Shown here: positions 1-7,570 of the stretch, in pieces
Position numbering within the stretch: position 1 is the stretch's first letter
Layout: each line of letters starts with the position of its first letter
Source: DATJXG01 sp035500455
Lineage (GTDB): Bacteria > Acidobacteriota > Terriglobia > Terriglobales > Acidobacteriaceae
Reading direction: 5' to 3'
Assembly (NCBI GenBank): GCA_035500455.1
Contig: DATJXG010000333.1
Location: forward strand, 1-44,045
Length of the DNA stretch: 44,045 nt
Notes under the pieces: model-generated
The model's input: the letters and a program-made list of their open reading frames with translations, nothing else
What the model was told of the DNA's origin: nothing
Database searches by the model: none
Program-made: the position numbers and the translations under genes

Positions 1-3000
1 GCGCTTCCGGCAGCGAGTTTCGCCGCAATTCCAGCGTTCCCAGGTTGTAATAGGCTTCGGGATCGGTGGGCTTGGCGGCGATCACGTGGCGGAAGGATGC
101 CGCCGCCTGCTCCAGGTAACCATGCTGAAACAGGGCAACGCCGTAGGTGAAGTCGTTGCGCTGAAACAGATCCTGAAACAAGGTGCCGCCCAGAGGGAGC
201 GCCTTGCGCATGCGTTCGGCCGATGTCGCGGGCAGCGATACGAGATCTTCCAGGAGCCGCTTCGGGTCCGCCGGCCCCTGATAGACCTTGACCATCATTC
301 CCTCTTTATCCAGTAGAAAAGATGTGGGGAGCGCGAGGTCGCGGCGGCGGTCGAACAGGTAGCGGAAGATGATGTTGTAAATGCCGGCCACCTCAGGCGT
401 GGCCAGCAGAACAGGAAATGTGATTCCTTCGCTTGTGGCAATGGATCGCACGGCCGCCGCGTCGACAGGATCGTCGGAATTGATGCTCACAATGCGCAGT
501 TTCCGCGCCGCCAGTGCCGACTCCGAGTGTTGCAGAAGCCGCATTTGTTCGCGGCTGGCAGGAGACTTCGCTTCCCAAAAGTTCAGCAGCACGAAGCTGC
601 CGCGAAAAGAACGCAGTTCCTGCAAGTTCCCCGCAGCGTCAGCCAGAGCGAATTCTGGCGCGCTCAGCGGATCAATGAGCCACGTCTCAACCGTAGGGGG
701 CAACGGTTCCGTCTTTTTTGCTTCAATCTCTGCCGGGTCGCCGGCTCGCGTGTAGGAGGCGGGAGGCGATGCAAAGGGCTTGGCGGAAAAATCCGGCGAA
801 CCTTCCTCGATCTCAATTCTCTGGCCGACGGGCAAGTGCTCGAACTGCTGAACCGCCCCGCTGGACCAGCGAATGCTGGCTTGAACATCGCCTTCTGCCG
901 CCCCCAGCCCAAAAAGCAGTTCTTTCGTATGCTGCGCCAGAAATCCCGATCCGGCCTGGATATATTTCGTTTGCCGGCGGCCTGCGGCTTCCACAGTCAC
1001 GGCGGCTCCAATTGCATCTCGATTGCTCTTATTCCCCCGCAATCGAAATGCAATCGCCGTCCCCAGGTCCTTCATGGCATTGCGCAGAATCCGCAACTGC
1101 GGGGCGTTGCGGTTCTTGAGCACGACTTCCAGCCGGCCATCGTGGTCCAGGTCGGTAAGAACGAACGAGCGGCCGTCCTCGGGAAAATCCAATCCCACGG
1201 CGGCGGAGATTTCTGAAAACGTTCCGTCGCGATTGTTCGCGAAAAACACGTTCCGCTCGTAGCCGCTCCAGGAAGAATCCGAGCGAATCAGTTCATTCAG
1301 GGCATTCCACCCGTGTTCGTAGCTCAGCGATGGAGTGGAATTCTCCGGTGACCTGCCCACCACCTGCCGCCAGAAGAAGCTGCCGAGATCGCGCCGGTCA
1401 GGCGCGGAGATGTAGCCGTTGGCGACGTAAAGATCCGGATAGCCGTCGTGATCGAAGTCCCATGCGTCGGAAGCCCAGGCCCAGCGGCCCATTTCGACTC
1501 CTGCCCGCTCGCCTGCATTTTCAAACTTCCCGTTCCCCAGATTTCGATACAGCGAATTTCCACGGGCATGCCGGCGGTAGAGCGCGCGAATTTCTTCCGG
1601 CGCATTTGGATGAAATATCTTTTGCTCCGAAACCCGCACACCGGCCGCCGACCACATATTGGAAACGTAGATGTCCTGCTGCCCATCGTTATCGAAATCG
1701 AGCCAGCAAGCGCTCATCCCTGCGCCGACGTCCTCGACGCCGGCTTCGCTCGAGACCACTCTGAATGTGCCGTCGCGGTTGTTGTGGTAGAGATTGCTGC
1801 GCCCGAAGTCGTTGGCCACGTAAAGGTCGGGAAAGCCGTCGGAGTCGTAGTCTCCCCAGGCGCAGGCGAAGCTGTAGCGATCATTGGCCGCGTTCAGTCC
1901 GGAGGCAGCGGTCCGATCCTCGAACTCCGTGCCACCTTCATTGTGGAACAGAAAATTCGGTGGCCCATTGCGTGCATCGAAGTACGGCACCGGGTAGTGA
2001 TACTGGTCCAGGCCAACGTAATAGCTGTACAGGCAGAAATAAATATCTAGCCGTCCGTCGCGGTCGTAGTCGGCGATGGCGGCGTGCGTGAAGGTCCCTT
2101 GCGGAGGCTGCGCAAACTTGAAGGCATCGCGTTTGAGCGCGAACTGGCCGTTCCCCTGATTCACGAACAGCAGCGGCCCGCTACCGCACACCACGAGGAG
2201 GTCCTGCAGGCCCTTGTTCTCGAAGTCGGCAAACAGGGCGCAGGCTGTGCCGTCCAGCACATCCACCCCGGACTTCTCCGTCACGTCCTCAAAGGTACCG
2301 TCACCGCGGTTGCGATACAGCCGATTCGGGAGCCCCGCGGGCTGGCAGATGTAGAGATCGTCGAAGCCGTCGTTGTCGAAGTCTCCCGCCGCCAGGCCGT
2401 TATTGCCGTAAACGTCGATTCCGCAGGCGCCATCGAGAACCGTGCGCCAGTAATCCACGCCTCGCAGCATCTGCTCGTGGTAGGACTGCACCTGTCCCAG
2501 CGCCGGTGCCGTCACGTCAACGAAAACGGGCCCCCGCGCGCGGCTGAGCGTTTCCTCCGTCGCTTCCCACCGCGTCACACGCCACGCATTCGACAGGTCG
2601 CGCGACCACTGGGTTTGCCAATGGCCGATCCGTTCTTCGCGGGCAGAGTCCGCGCGCGTTCCAACCAGGTCGTAGCGAATCTCAACCTGCAGGGCCGTAG
2701 AGTTGGCAATTTCCTCGATGCCAACAATTTCAAATTCCGGTGTCTCGACGCGCGAGAAGCCAGCCAGATAACTTTTCATCTCATGCAGGAAGCCATCCGC
2801 GCCCAACGCTGCATCGCCGGCGAATCGCCGCCGCAAAACCTGGATTCCATACTCCGAGCGCAACCTGGTCTCGTGTGCCGGAGCCAGAGAGCCGCCCCGA
2901 AACGATGCGTCCAGCAACTTTGCCAGCGTTGCCAAAGCGGGCGGTTCGGTTTTCAGCGCCCGGCTCCATTCCTCCAGCAGCGGCATGATTTCGAAGGCGT

Positions 3001-3259
3001 ACTTCTCGGTGATAAATTCATCTGCGCCTGGGTTCACGAGGCGCAGGACATCATCCAGCGGCGATTTCGCGGGATAGTGCGGCGCCAGCCGAAGGTCTGC
3101 CAGGGGAAACGAAGGAAGCCCCGCGCGGACTCCCGGAAACATCCGCGGAGACGGCGACGCCTGCAGCGGAGCCGGCAAAAACAAAAGGGGCGTCCATCGC
3201 ATCCCTTTGAGGAATGACCGGCGGGAGAGAATGTGGGCGTCGCCCTTATAACGAGCCAT
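1..3259 (-). CDS. Secreted FG-GAP/ASPIC-UnbV (CRTAC1-like) protein with degenerate redoxin domain and TPRs, 3' partial
   Basis: This frame is open from an ATG at 3259 to the window edge (over 1,085 residues), so the C terminus is missing. The N terminus has a twin-arginine-like signal (SRRSFLKG, residues 12-19) and a hydrophobic stretch, implying export. From roughly residue 280 to 740 there are repeated FG-GAP/VCBS units with calcium-loop patterns such as DFDNDGFDDLY and DYDSDGFPDLYV and 'LYRN..DGTF' linkers. An ASPIC/UnbV domain follows at about 745-810 (GSGFLAQHTKELLFGLG). Next comes a thioredoxin/TlpA-like fold at about 860-1000 in which the CPPC position reads SPAS (Ser899, Ser902). TPR-like sequence begins near residue 1015 (EAYYNLGTLELRRNSLPEA). 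The family is common in Acidobacteriota; its substrate is unknown. No clear Shine-Dalgarno precedes the start. It is transcribed divergently from the GH2 gene. Confidence 0.9.
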   Translation of the reverse strand, partial: MARYKGDAHILSRRSFLKGMRWTPLLFLPAPLQASPSPRMFPGVRAGLPSFPLADLRLAPHYPAKSPLDDVLRLVNPGADEFITEKYAFEIMPLLEEWSRALKTEPPALATLAKLLDASFRGGSLAPAHETRLRSEYGIQVLRRRFAGDAALGADGFLHEMKSYLAGFSRVETPEFEIVGIEEIANSTALQVEIRYDLVGTRADSAREERIGHWQTQWSRDLSNAWRVTRWEATEETLSRARGPVFVDVTAPALGQVQSYHEQMLRGVDYWRTVLDGACGIDVYGNNGLAAGDFDNDGFDDLYICQPAGLPNRLYRNRGDGTFEDVTEKSGVDVLDGTACALFADFENKGLQDLLVVCGSGPLLFVNQGNGQFALKRDAFKFAQPPQGTFTHAAIADYDRDGRLDIYFCLYSYYVGLDQYHYPVPYFDARNGPPNFLFHNEGGTEFEDRTAASGLNAANDRYSFACAWGDYDSDGFPDLYVANDFGRSNLYHNNRDGTFRVVSSEAGVEDVGAGMSACWLDFDNDGQQDIYVSNMWSAAGVRVSEQKIFHPNAPEEIRALYRRHARGNSLYRNLGNGKFENAGERAGVEMGRWAWASDAWDFDHDGYPDLYVANGYISAPDRRDLGSFFWRQVVGRSPENSTPSLSYEHGWNALNELIRSDSSWSGYERNVFFANNRDGTFSEISAAVGLDFPEDGRSFVLTDLDHDGRLEVVLKNRNAPQLRILRNAMKDLGTAIAFRLRGNKSNRDAIGAAVTVEAAGRRQTKYIQAGSGFLAQHTKELLFGLGAAEGDVQASIRWSSGAVQQFEHLPVGQRIEIEEGSPDFSAKPFASPPASYTRAGDPAEIEAKKTEPLPPTVETWLIDPLSAPEFALADAAGNLQELRSFRGSFVLLNFWEAKSPASREQMRLLQHSESALAARKLRIVSINSDDPVDAAAVRSIATSEGITFPVLLATPEVAGIYNIIFRYLFDRRRDLALPTSFLLDKEGMMVKVYQGPADPKRLLEDLVSLPATSAERMRKALPLGGTLFQDLFQRNDFTYGVALFQHGYLEQAAASFRHVIAAKPTDPEAYYNLGTLELRRNSLPEA

Positions 3260-3318
3260 GATTTAGCGAGCGAGGATTGAAGGTCACGCGAAGTTGCGGT
3301 TTTTGCGTTCTTGCCTTC

Positions 3319-3378
3319 TTTGCCCTCTTTGCGATCTTTGCGGTAAGGAATGACCGCCAAGAGCGCAAAGATCGCAAA
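3319..3378. repeat. Imperfect inverted repeat of the 'ctttgcgatctttgcggt' family
   Basis: Arms at 3319-3344 and 3353-3378 are near-perfect reverse complements around an 8-nt loop. Each arm is built of short CGCAAAG-type units. It lies between two divergent genes, so it is not a simple terminator. Related arms occur at 6748-6819, 19328-19380, 31793-31820 and 42376-42420. Confidence 0.75.
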
Positions 3379-3502
3379 GCGCACCACCCTCCCCGCGCCC
3401 CGGGTAAAAACGAGAATATCATCCGGAGATGTAAACGCTTGCATTCGGGCTGGCTTGCGGTATGCTTCCACAGGCCGCCTCTTCCGCGGCAGGAGAATAC
3501 CT

Positions 3503-5839
3503 TTGGATCGCAGGAACTTTCTCAAGACCGGTGTCACCGGACTCGGCGGGCTCTGCCTGCTCAAAGACGCAGCCCCAGCCCTGGCCGCCCCCGAGATCGG
3601 CGCTGCCAAACTCGCTCCCGGCCCGCGCCTCGCCCTCTCCATGAACCGCAACTGGCTCTACAGCGAGAAGAACGTCTCCGGCGCCAATGAGCCAGGCTTC
3701 GACGACAGTAAATTCCAGAGGGTTACGATCCCGCACGCCAACCGCGTCTTTCCCTGGCACAGCTTCGAGGAGAAAGATTTCCAGTTCGTTTCCATCTACC
3801 GGCGCCATTTTCGTGTGCCGCCACAATTGAAGGGCCGGCGCGTCTTCGTGGACTTTGCCGGGGTCATGACCGCAAGCACGGTCACCATCAACGGCCACAA
3901 CCTCGGCGAGTACCGAGGCGGCTATACGCCGTTTTCCTTCGAACTTACCAAGTACCTGAATTGGTCGGGCAACAACGTGCTCGCGGTGCAGGTCGATTCC
4001 ACTGAGCGTCCCGACATCCCACCGTTCGGCGAGAATATCGACTACCTCACCTTCGGCGGCATCTACCGCGAAGTTTCGCTGCGGGCGGTGGCCGACACTT
4101 ACCTGGAAAATATTTTTGCCAAGCCCGTGGATGTCCTCTCCGATGATCGCAGAGTGGAAGTGCAATGCTTCCTCGGCAAACCCGAAAGCAGCCAGTCGAA
4201 GCAACTTACACTGAAGGTAGAGTTGCGCGACGGCGAAAAAGTCCTTGCCACCGAATCGCAGGCAGTTACAGTCTCCGCGGACGGAGGCTCAACCGCGGTA
4301 ACCCTGTCCAAACTCGGAGAAATCGAACTCTGGGGCCTGGACCACCCCAGACTCTATCGCGTAACCGCCCAACTCCATGATGGCGACAAGCTGGTGGATG
4401 AACTCTCCACTCGCATCGGCTTCCGCGAGGCGCGCTTCACTCCCGAGGGATTCAAGCTTAACGGTCAGGTCGCAAAGCTGCGCGGGCTTAATCGCCACCA
4501 GACTTTCCCCTTCGTGGGCGGCGCCATGCCGGCGCGGGTGCAGCGACGCGACGCTCTTATTCTGAGAAAGGAACTGAAGTGCAATATCGTGCGCACCTCG
4601 CATTATCCCCAGTCGCCGCACTTTCTTGACGCCTGCGACGAAGCCGGCCTTCTGGTGCTGGAGGAGATTCCCGGTTGGCAGCATATCGGCGATCTCGCCT
4701 GGCAGGATCTGGCGGTGCGCAACGTCGGCGAGATGATCCGCCGCGACTGGAACCATCCCTCCATCGTGCTCTGGGGTGTGCGCATCAACGAGTCACTCGA
4801 CAATCACGACTTCTACACTCGTACCAACGCCCTGGCGCACCAGCTTGACAGCTCGCGGCAGACCGGCGGCATTCGCTACCTACCTGAATCCGAACTTCTC
4901 GAGGACGTTTACACACGCAACGACTTCGGCTTCCCCCTGCAACCGCCTAACCATCCGCTCTATCTGAACACCGAGTTCAACGGCCACATGTATCCCACCA
5001 AGCGTTACGACAACGTGGACCGCGTGATGGAGCACGCCCGCCGCCACGCCCGCGTGCACGACCAATTGGCGTCGAACCCGCAATATTCGGGCGGCATCGG
5101 CTGGTGCGCCTTCGACTACAACACCCACTTCAACTTCGGCTCCGGCGACCGCATCTGTTACCACGGCGTGAGTGATATTTTTCGAGTTCCCAAGCCGGCG
5201 GCATTCTTCTACCGCTCGCAGTGCGATCCCAAGGAAGACATAGTGCTCGAGCCAACATTCAACTGGTCGCAGGGCGATGAATCGCAAGGCGGAGGTATTC
5301 GCAAGGCCGTGATTTGCTCCAACTGCGATCACATCAAGATTTACGTTAAAGGCCAGCTAAAGCTGGAAGCCGATCCCGATCACGAAACCTATCCCCATCT
5401 GCGTTACGCGCCGTTCATGGTTGACCTGCTGGGCAAGCATCTCGAAGACTGGGGCGACCTGCGCATCGATGGCTATATCGACGGCAAGCAGGTAATCTCG
5501 AAAACGCTGCCGGGAAACGACACCGACGCCGAACTCAGCGTGGAGCCGGATGATAAGGAACTCGAAGGCGACGGCATCGACGCCACCCGTGTGGTGCTGA
5601 AAGTACTGAACACGCAAGGCGGATGGCGTCCCTTCTCCAGCGCAGCCGTAGCACTGAGCATCGAGGGGCCGGGCGAAATCATTGGGGAGAATCCCTTTGC
5701 GCTTAGCGGCGGCGTGGGCGCGGTGTGGATTAAGTCCAAAGCCTCCTCCGGGACAATTCGTCTTAAAGCGGTGCACCCGGTGCTGGGCCCAAAGACGGTC
5801 GAGATCGCAGTGAAAGCGGCGCCCGCGGAAGTGGTGTAG
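3503..5839 (+). CDS. Secreted glycoside hydrolase family 2 (beta-galactosidase/beta-glucuronidase-like)
   Basis: I place the start at TTG 3503, preceded by AGGAGA with a 6-nt spacer. This gives a 778-residue protein beginning MDRRNFLKTG, a twin-arginine-like export signal. Upstream in-frame starts lie in a repeat and lack a ribosome site. The order is typical of GH2: sugar-binding jelly-roll domain (about residues 50-200), immunoglobulin-like domain (about 205-310), then a TIM barrel with the hallmark RTSHYPQSPHFLDACDEAG. The likely acid/base is Glu430 (WGVRINES) and the likely nucleophile is Glu491 (NTEFNG). Extra beta domains follow to the C terminus, one resembling the GH2 C-terminal Ig domain. 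It would release beta-linked sugars from plant or microbial glycans outside the cytoplasm. The exact substrate cannot be read from sequence. It stands alone, divergent from the FG-GAP gene. Confidence 0.93.
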   Translation: MDRRNFLKTGVTGLGGLCLLKDAAPALAAPEIGAAKLAPGPRLALSMNRNWLYSEKNVSGANEPGFDDSKFQRVTIPHANRVFPWHSFEEKDFQFVSIYRRHFRVPPQLKGRRVFVDFAGVMTASTVTINGHNLGEYRGGYTPFSFELTKYLNWSGNNVLAVQVDSTERPDIPPFGENIDYLTFGGIYREVSLRAVADTYLENIFAKPVDVLSDDRRVEVQCFLGKPESSQSKQLTLKVELRDGEKVLATESQAVTVSADGGSTAVTLSKLGEIELWGLDHPRLYRVTAQLHDGDKLVDELSTRIGFREARFTPEGFKLNGQVAKLRGLNRHQTFPFVGGAMPARVQRRDALILRKELKCNIVRTSHYPQSPHFLDACDEAGLLVLEEIPGWQHIGDLAWQDLAVRNVGEMIRRDWNHPSIVLWGVRINESLDNHDFYTRTNALAHQLDSSRQTGGIRYLPESELLEDVYTRNDFGFPLQPPNHPLYLNTEFNGHMYPTKRYDNVDRVMEHARRHARVHDQLASNPQYSGGIGWCAFDYNTHFNFGSGDRICYHGVSDIFRVPKPAAFFYRSQCDPKEDIVLEPTFNWSQGDESQGGGIRKAVICSNCDHIKIYVKGQLKLEADPDHETYPHLRYAPFMVDLLGKHLEDWGDLRIDGYIDGKQVISKTLPGNDTDAELSVEPDDKELEGDGIDATRVVLKVLNTQGGWRPFSSAAVALSIEGPGEIIGENPFALSGGVGAVWIKSKASSGTIRLKAVHPVLGPKTVEIAVKAAPAEVV

Positions 5840-5908
5840 GGAGTTCTGGGACCAGCACTCAGTGCTTTTGAGAACTCGTCTGTTTTCGTGAAGGAAAATT
5901 GCGGAGCG

Positions 5909-6253
5909 TTACCCCTTGGATGCGCTGCCGCCGCTCTGATACGCCTCGATCAGGTCGCGGATTCTCTTCGCATCCGCTTTCCTGTGCCCGTGGCTGGTCA
6001 CAGGATCAGTCCCGGCCGAAGATTCGATCACAATATTCGACCAGATCATCCCGGTCGCAATGTGCACGGAGGCCACCTGGGAGATGCTGATGCTCTCCTC
6101 GTTGCTCCCGAAGAGGCGCGGCTTTACCCGCGAAACGCGCTGCGGAGTCACTACGATGCGTGTAGGAAAGAAGAAATTTCCCCTGGTCCAGCGGCTGGCG
6201 GTGAAGGTTTCGCCTTCAGAACTGCGGCTGGCCTGTACGGGAGTAGCGCTCAT
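5909..6253 (-). CDS. Small bacterial PH-domain-like protein, unknown function
   Basis: A 114-residue soluble protein. The core reads like one bacterial pleckstrin-homology fold: FFFPTRIVVTPQRVSRVKP, then EESISISQVASVHIATGMIW, and a C-terminal helix (KRIRDLIEAYQ). The pattern 'isI.qVasV.i..G..ws.I.Ies' is typical of YdbS/bPH_2-type domains, but there is no membrane segment. The tail after the helix is short and glycine/serine-rich. It lies 48 nt downstream of nuoA on the same strand and is probably cotranscribed with it. The ribosome site is weak. The fold assignment is from pattern only, and no function is claimed. Confidence 0.75.
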   Translation of the reverse strand: MSATPVQASRSSEGETFTASRWTRGNFFFPTRIVVTPQRVSRVKPRLFGSNEESISISQVASVHIATGMIWSNIVIESSAGTDPVTSHGHRKADAKRIRDLIEAYQSGGSASKG

Positions 6254-6301
6254 GATTCACGCGGTTTGACTAGCGACTGAAGACCGACGACTGAAGCCTG
6301 G

Positions 6302-6658
6302 TCAAATCCACTCCAGCGCGCCCTTTTGCCAGATCCAGATGTAGCCCACCACCAGGATGGCAAGGAACACCAGCATCTCAATCAATCCGAACCATCCCAA
6401 CGCCTTGAAGCGCACCGCCCAGGGGAACAGAAAAATAGTCTCCACGTCGAAGACAACAAAAAGAATGGCAACGATGTAGTAACGCACAGTGTAACGCCCG
6501 CGCGAGTTGTCCACCGGATCGATGCCGCACTCGTAAGGCATGAGTTTTTCTTTGCTGGGATTGTCGGGCCGCACCAGTTTGGCAAGCAACAGCGGCAACG
6601 GGATCGCCACCGCCACTACCGCGATGAAGATGAAAATAGGAATGTAGTTCTCAGGCAT
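6302..6658 (-). CDS. nuoA: NADH-quinone oxidoreductase subunit A
   Basis: A 118-residue membrane protein with three hydrophobic helices (about residues 5-27, 60-82 and 88-110). It carries the NuoA signature KLMPYECGIDPVDNSRGR on the loop after helix 1, including the conserved Glu-Cys-Gly, followed by RYYIVAILFVVFDVETIFLFPW with the conserved acidic residues in helix 2. NuoA is part of the membrane arm of respiratory complex I, next to the quinone chamber. Full length for the family. It is followed by a PH-domain gene, not nuoB, so the rest of the nuo set must lie elsewhere. No strong Shine-Dalgarno is visible. Confidence 0.97.
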   Translation of the reverse strand: MPENYIPIFIFIAVVAVAIPLPLLLAKLVRPDNPSKEKLMPYECGIDPVDNSRGRYTVRYYIVAILFVVFDVETIFLFPWAVRFKALGWFGLIEMLVFLAILVVGYIWIWQKGALEWI

Positions 6659-6747
6659 CGATTCCTCGACCCTACCAGACAGCTAATACTAGCACCGCCC
6701 GCCGCCGCCGGCGAAATGGTCTTTCCGCCACGGCAGGAACTGCTTTC

Positions 6748-6819
6748 TTTGCGCCCTCTGCGTTCTCCGCGGTTCAAGCCTTCGCCGTTTCAAACCGCAG
6801 AGATCGCAACGGTCGCAAG
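6748..6819. repeat. Imperfect inverted repeat, CGCAGAG/CGCAAAG family
   Basis: Left arm 6748-6774 (ends 'ctccgcggtt') and right arm 6793-6819 (begins 'aaccgcagagatcgcaa') are reverse complements with mismatches around an 18-nt loop. It lies between divergent nuoA and the first riboswitch and has the same design as the element at 3319-3378. Confidence 0.65.
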
Positions 6820-6881
6820 ACATAGACTCCGAAATCCACATTGACGATCCTCGGCCGCATGCGATATACCTTCCATCCATC

Positions 6882-7048
6882 TGGTGTCGGGAAGCGCGGT
6901 GCGAGTCCGCCACTACCCCGTAACTGTGAACGCCGAGACCTGGGCTGGGAGAACACAATCCGGCCACTGCGGGTTTACCCCGCGGGAAGGCTGTCCAGGT
7001 TCGCGATTTGCTTGCGAAGAGGCGTGAGTCAGGAGACCGGCCAGAGGC
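6882..7048 (+). promoter_or_regulatory. Cobalamin riboswitch (upstream copy of a tandem pair)
   Basis: Carries the conserved blocks of a cobalamin riboswitch in order: GGGAAGCGCGGTGCGAGTCC and CCGCCACTACCCCGTAACTG (6889-6926), a B12-box-like GCCACTGCGG (6963-6972), GGGAAGGCTG (6984-6993), and GAGTCAGGAGACCGG (7026-7040). The core is almost identical to the copy at 7403-7549. A stem at about 7063-7084 (CCGGCT...AGCCGG) could be an expression platform. No convincing gene follows before the second riboswitch. Confidence 0.9.
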
Positions 7049-7402
7049 CAACCTGGGCTTGATCCGGCTTCGATGGGAGAGCCGGAGAGCATTCCTGCCG
7101 GTCCACAAGGACCGCACATGAACGCAGCCTGCAAGCAGATTCCCGCCAACCGCTGCTGGCTTCTAGCTTCTGGCTGCCGCGAGCATTTCGTGAGCACTGA
7201 GAACTGAGAACCAGGAACTGACAACTGGTTTTTACACAGAAAGGCTGTTTCACCACGGAGACACGGAGTCACAGAGCCATAAAAAAATAAGGCCAGAATC
7301 CGCGTAGATACACGGCAAAAAGTTGATTTTCTCAGTGCCTCAGTGGCTCAGTGGTGAATAAAACGGGCGGAACCGCTCCGTCCCCAACCACAACTACTAG
7401 CC
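7049..7402. other. Gene-free stretch between the two riboswitches, made of small repeats
   Basis: Contains two small hairpins (CCGGCT/AGCCGG at 7063-7084; CGGTCC-ACAA-GGACCG near 7099-7114), a 'ctggcttctagcttctggctg' stretch, an 'actgagaactgagaacc' stretch (7196-7214), and an inverted pair 7248-7277/7329-7358. A 29-codon frame from ATG 7118 has a plausible AAGGA site, but it runs into these repeats and resembles nothing I know. It may be the scar of a lost gene that the first riboswitch once controlled. Confidence 0.5.
7248..7358. repeat. Inverted repeat pair 'ttcaccacggagacacggag' type
   Basis: Arm 7248-7277 (ttcaccacggagacacggag...) is an imperfect reverse complement of arm 7329-7358 (...cagtggctcagtggtgaa), with about 50 nt between. 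Each arm is built of short self-similar units. It resembles the other paired-arm repeats of this window in design, not in sequence. Confidence 0.6.
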
Positions 7403-7549
7403 GGCGGGATGATCGGGAAGCGCGGTGCAAATCCGCCACTACCCCGTAACTGTAAGCGCGGAGAACCGGGCAGCAAACGTCACTGGCCCTCAAGGTCCGG
7501 GAAGACAGCCAGGGTTCGATGATGCGCAAGTCAGGAGACCGGTCCCGCC
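7403..7549 (+). promoter_or_regulatory. Cobalamin riboswitch of the TonB receptor gene
   Basis: Conserved blocks: GGGAAGCGCGGTGCAAATCC and CCGCCACTACCCCGTAACTG (7415-7450), a B12-box-like region GTCACTGG (7479-7486), GGGAAGACAGCC (7499-7510), and AAGTCAGGAGACCGG (7528-7542). The closing P1 stem is clear: GGCGGGA (7403-7409) pairs with TCCCGCC (7543-7549). The receptor start codon lies 21 nt downstream, so cobalamin binding probably hides its ribosome site (GAGGGGAAG). Confidence 0.95.
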
Positions 7550-7570
7550 AGAAACTTCCGAGGGGAAGAA

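Noticed and set aside
2084..3217. Long plus-strand open frame (377 codons) opposite the FG-GAP gene
   Set aside because: It is antisense to a clear coding frame with recognisable domains, has no domain of its own, and is expected from GC-rich codon bias.
7118..7207. 29-codon frame with an AAGGA site after the first riboswitch
   Set aside because: It runs into 'cttctagcttctgg' and 'actgagaactgagaacc' repeats and matches nothing known. It is more likely chance than a riboswitch-controlled peptide.
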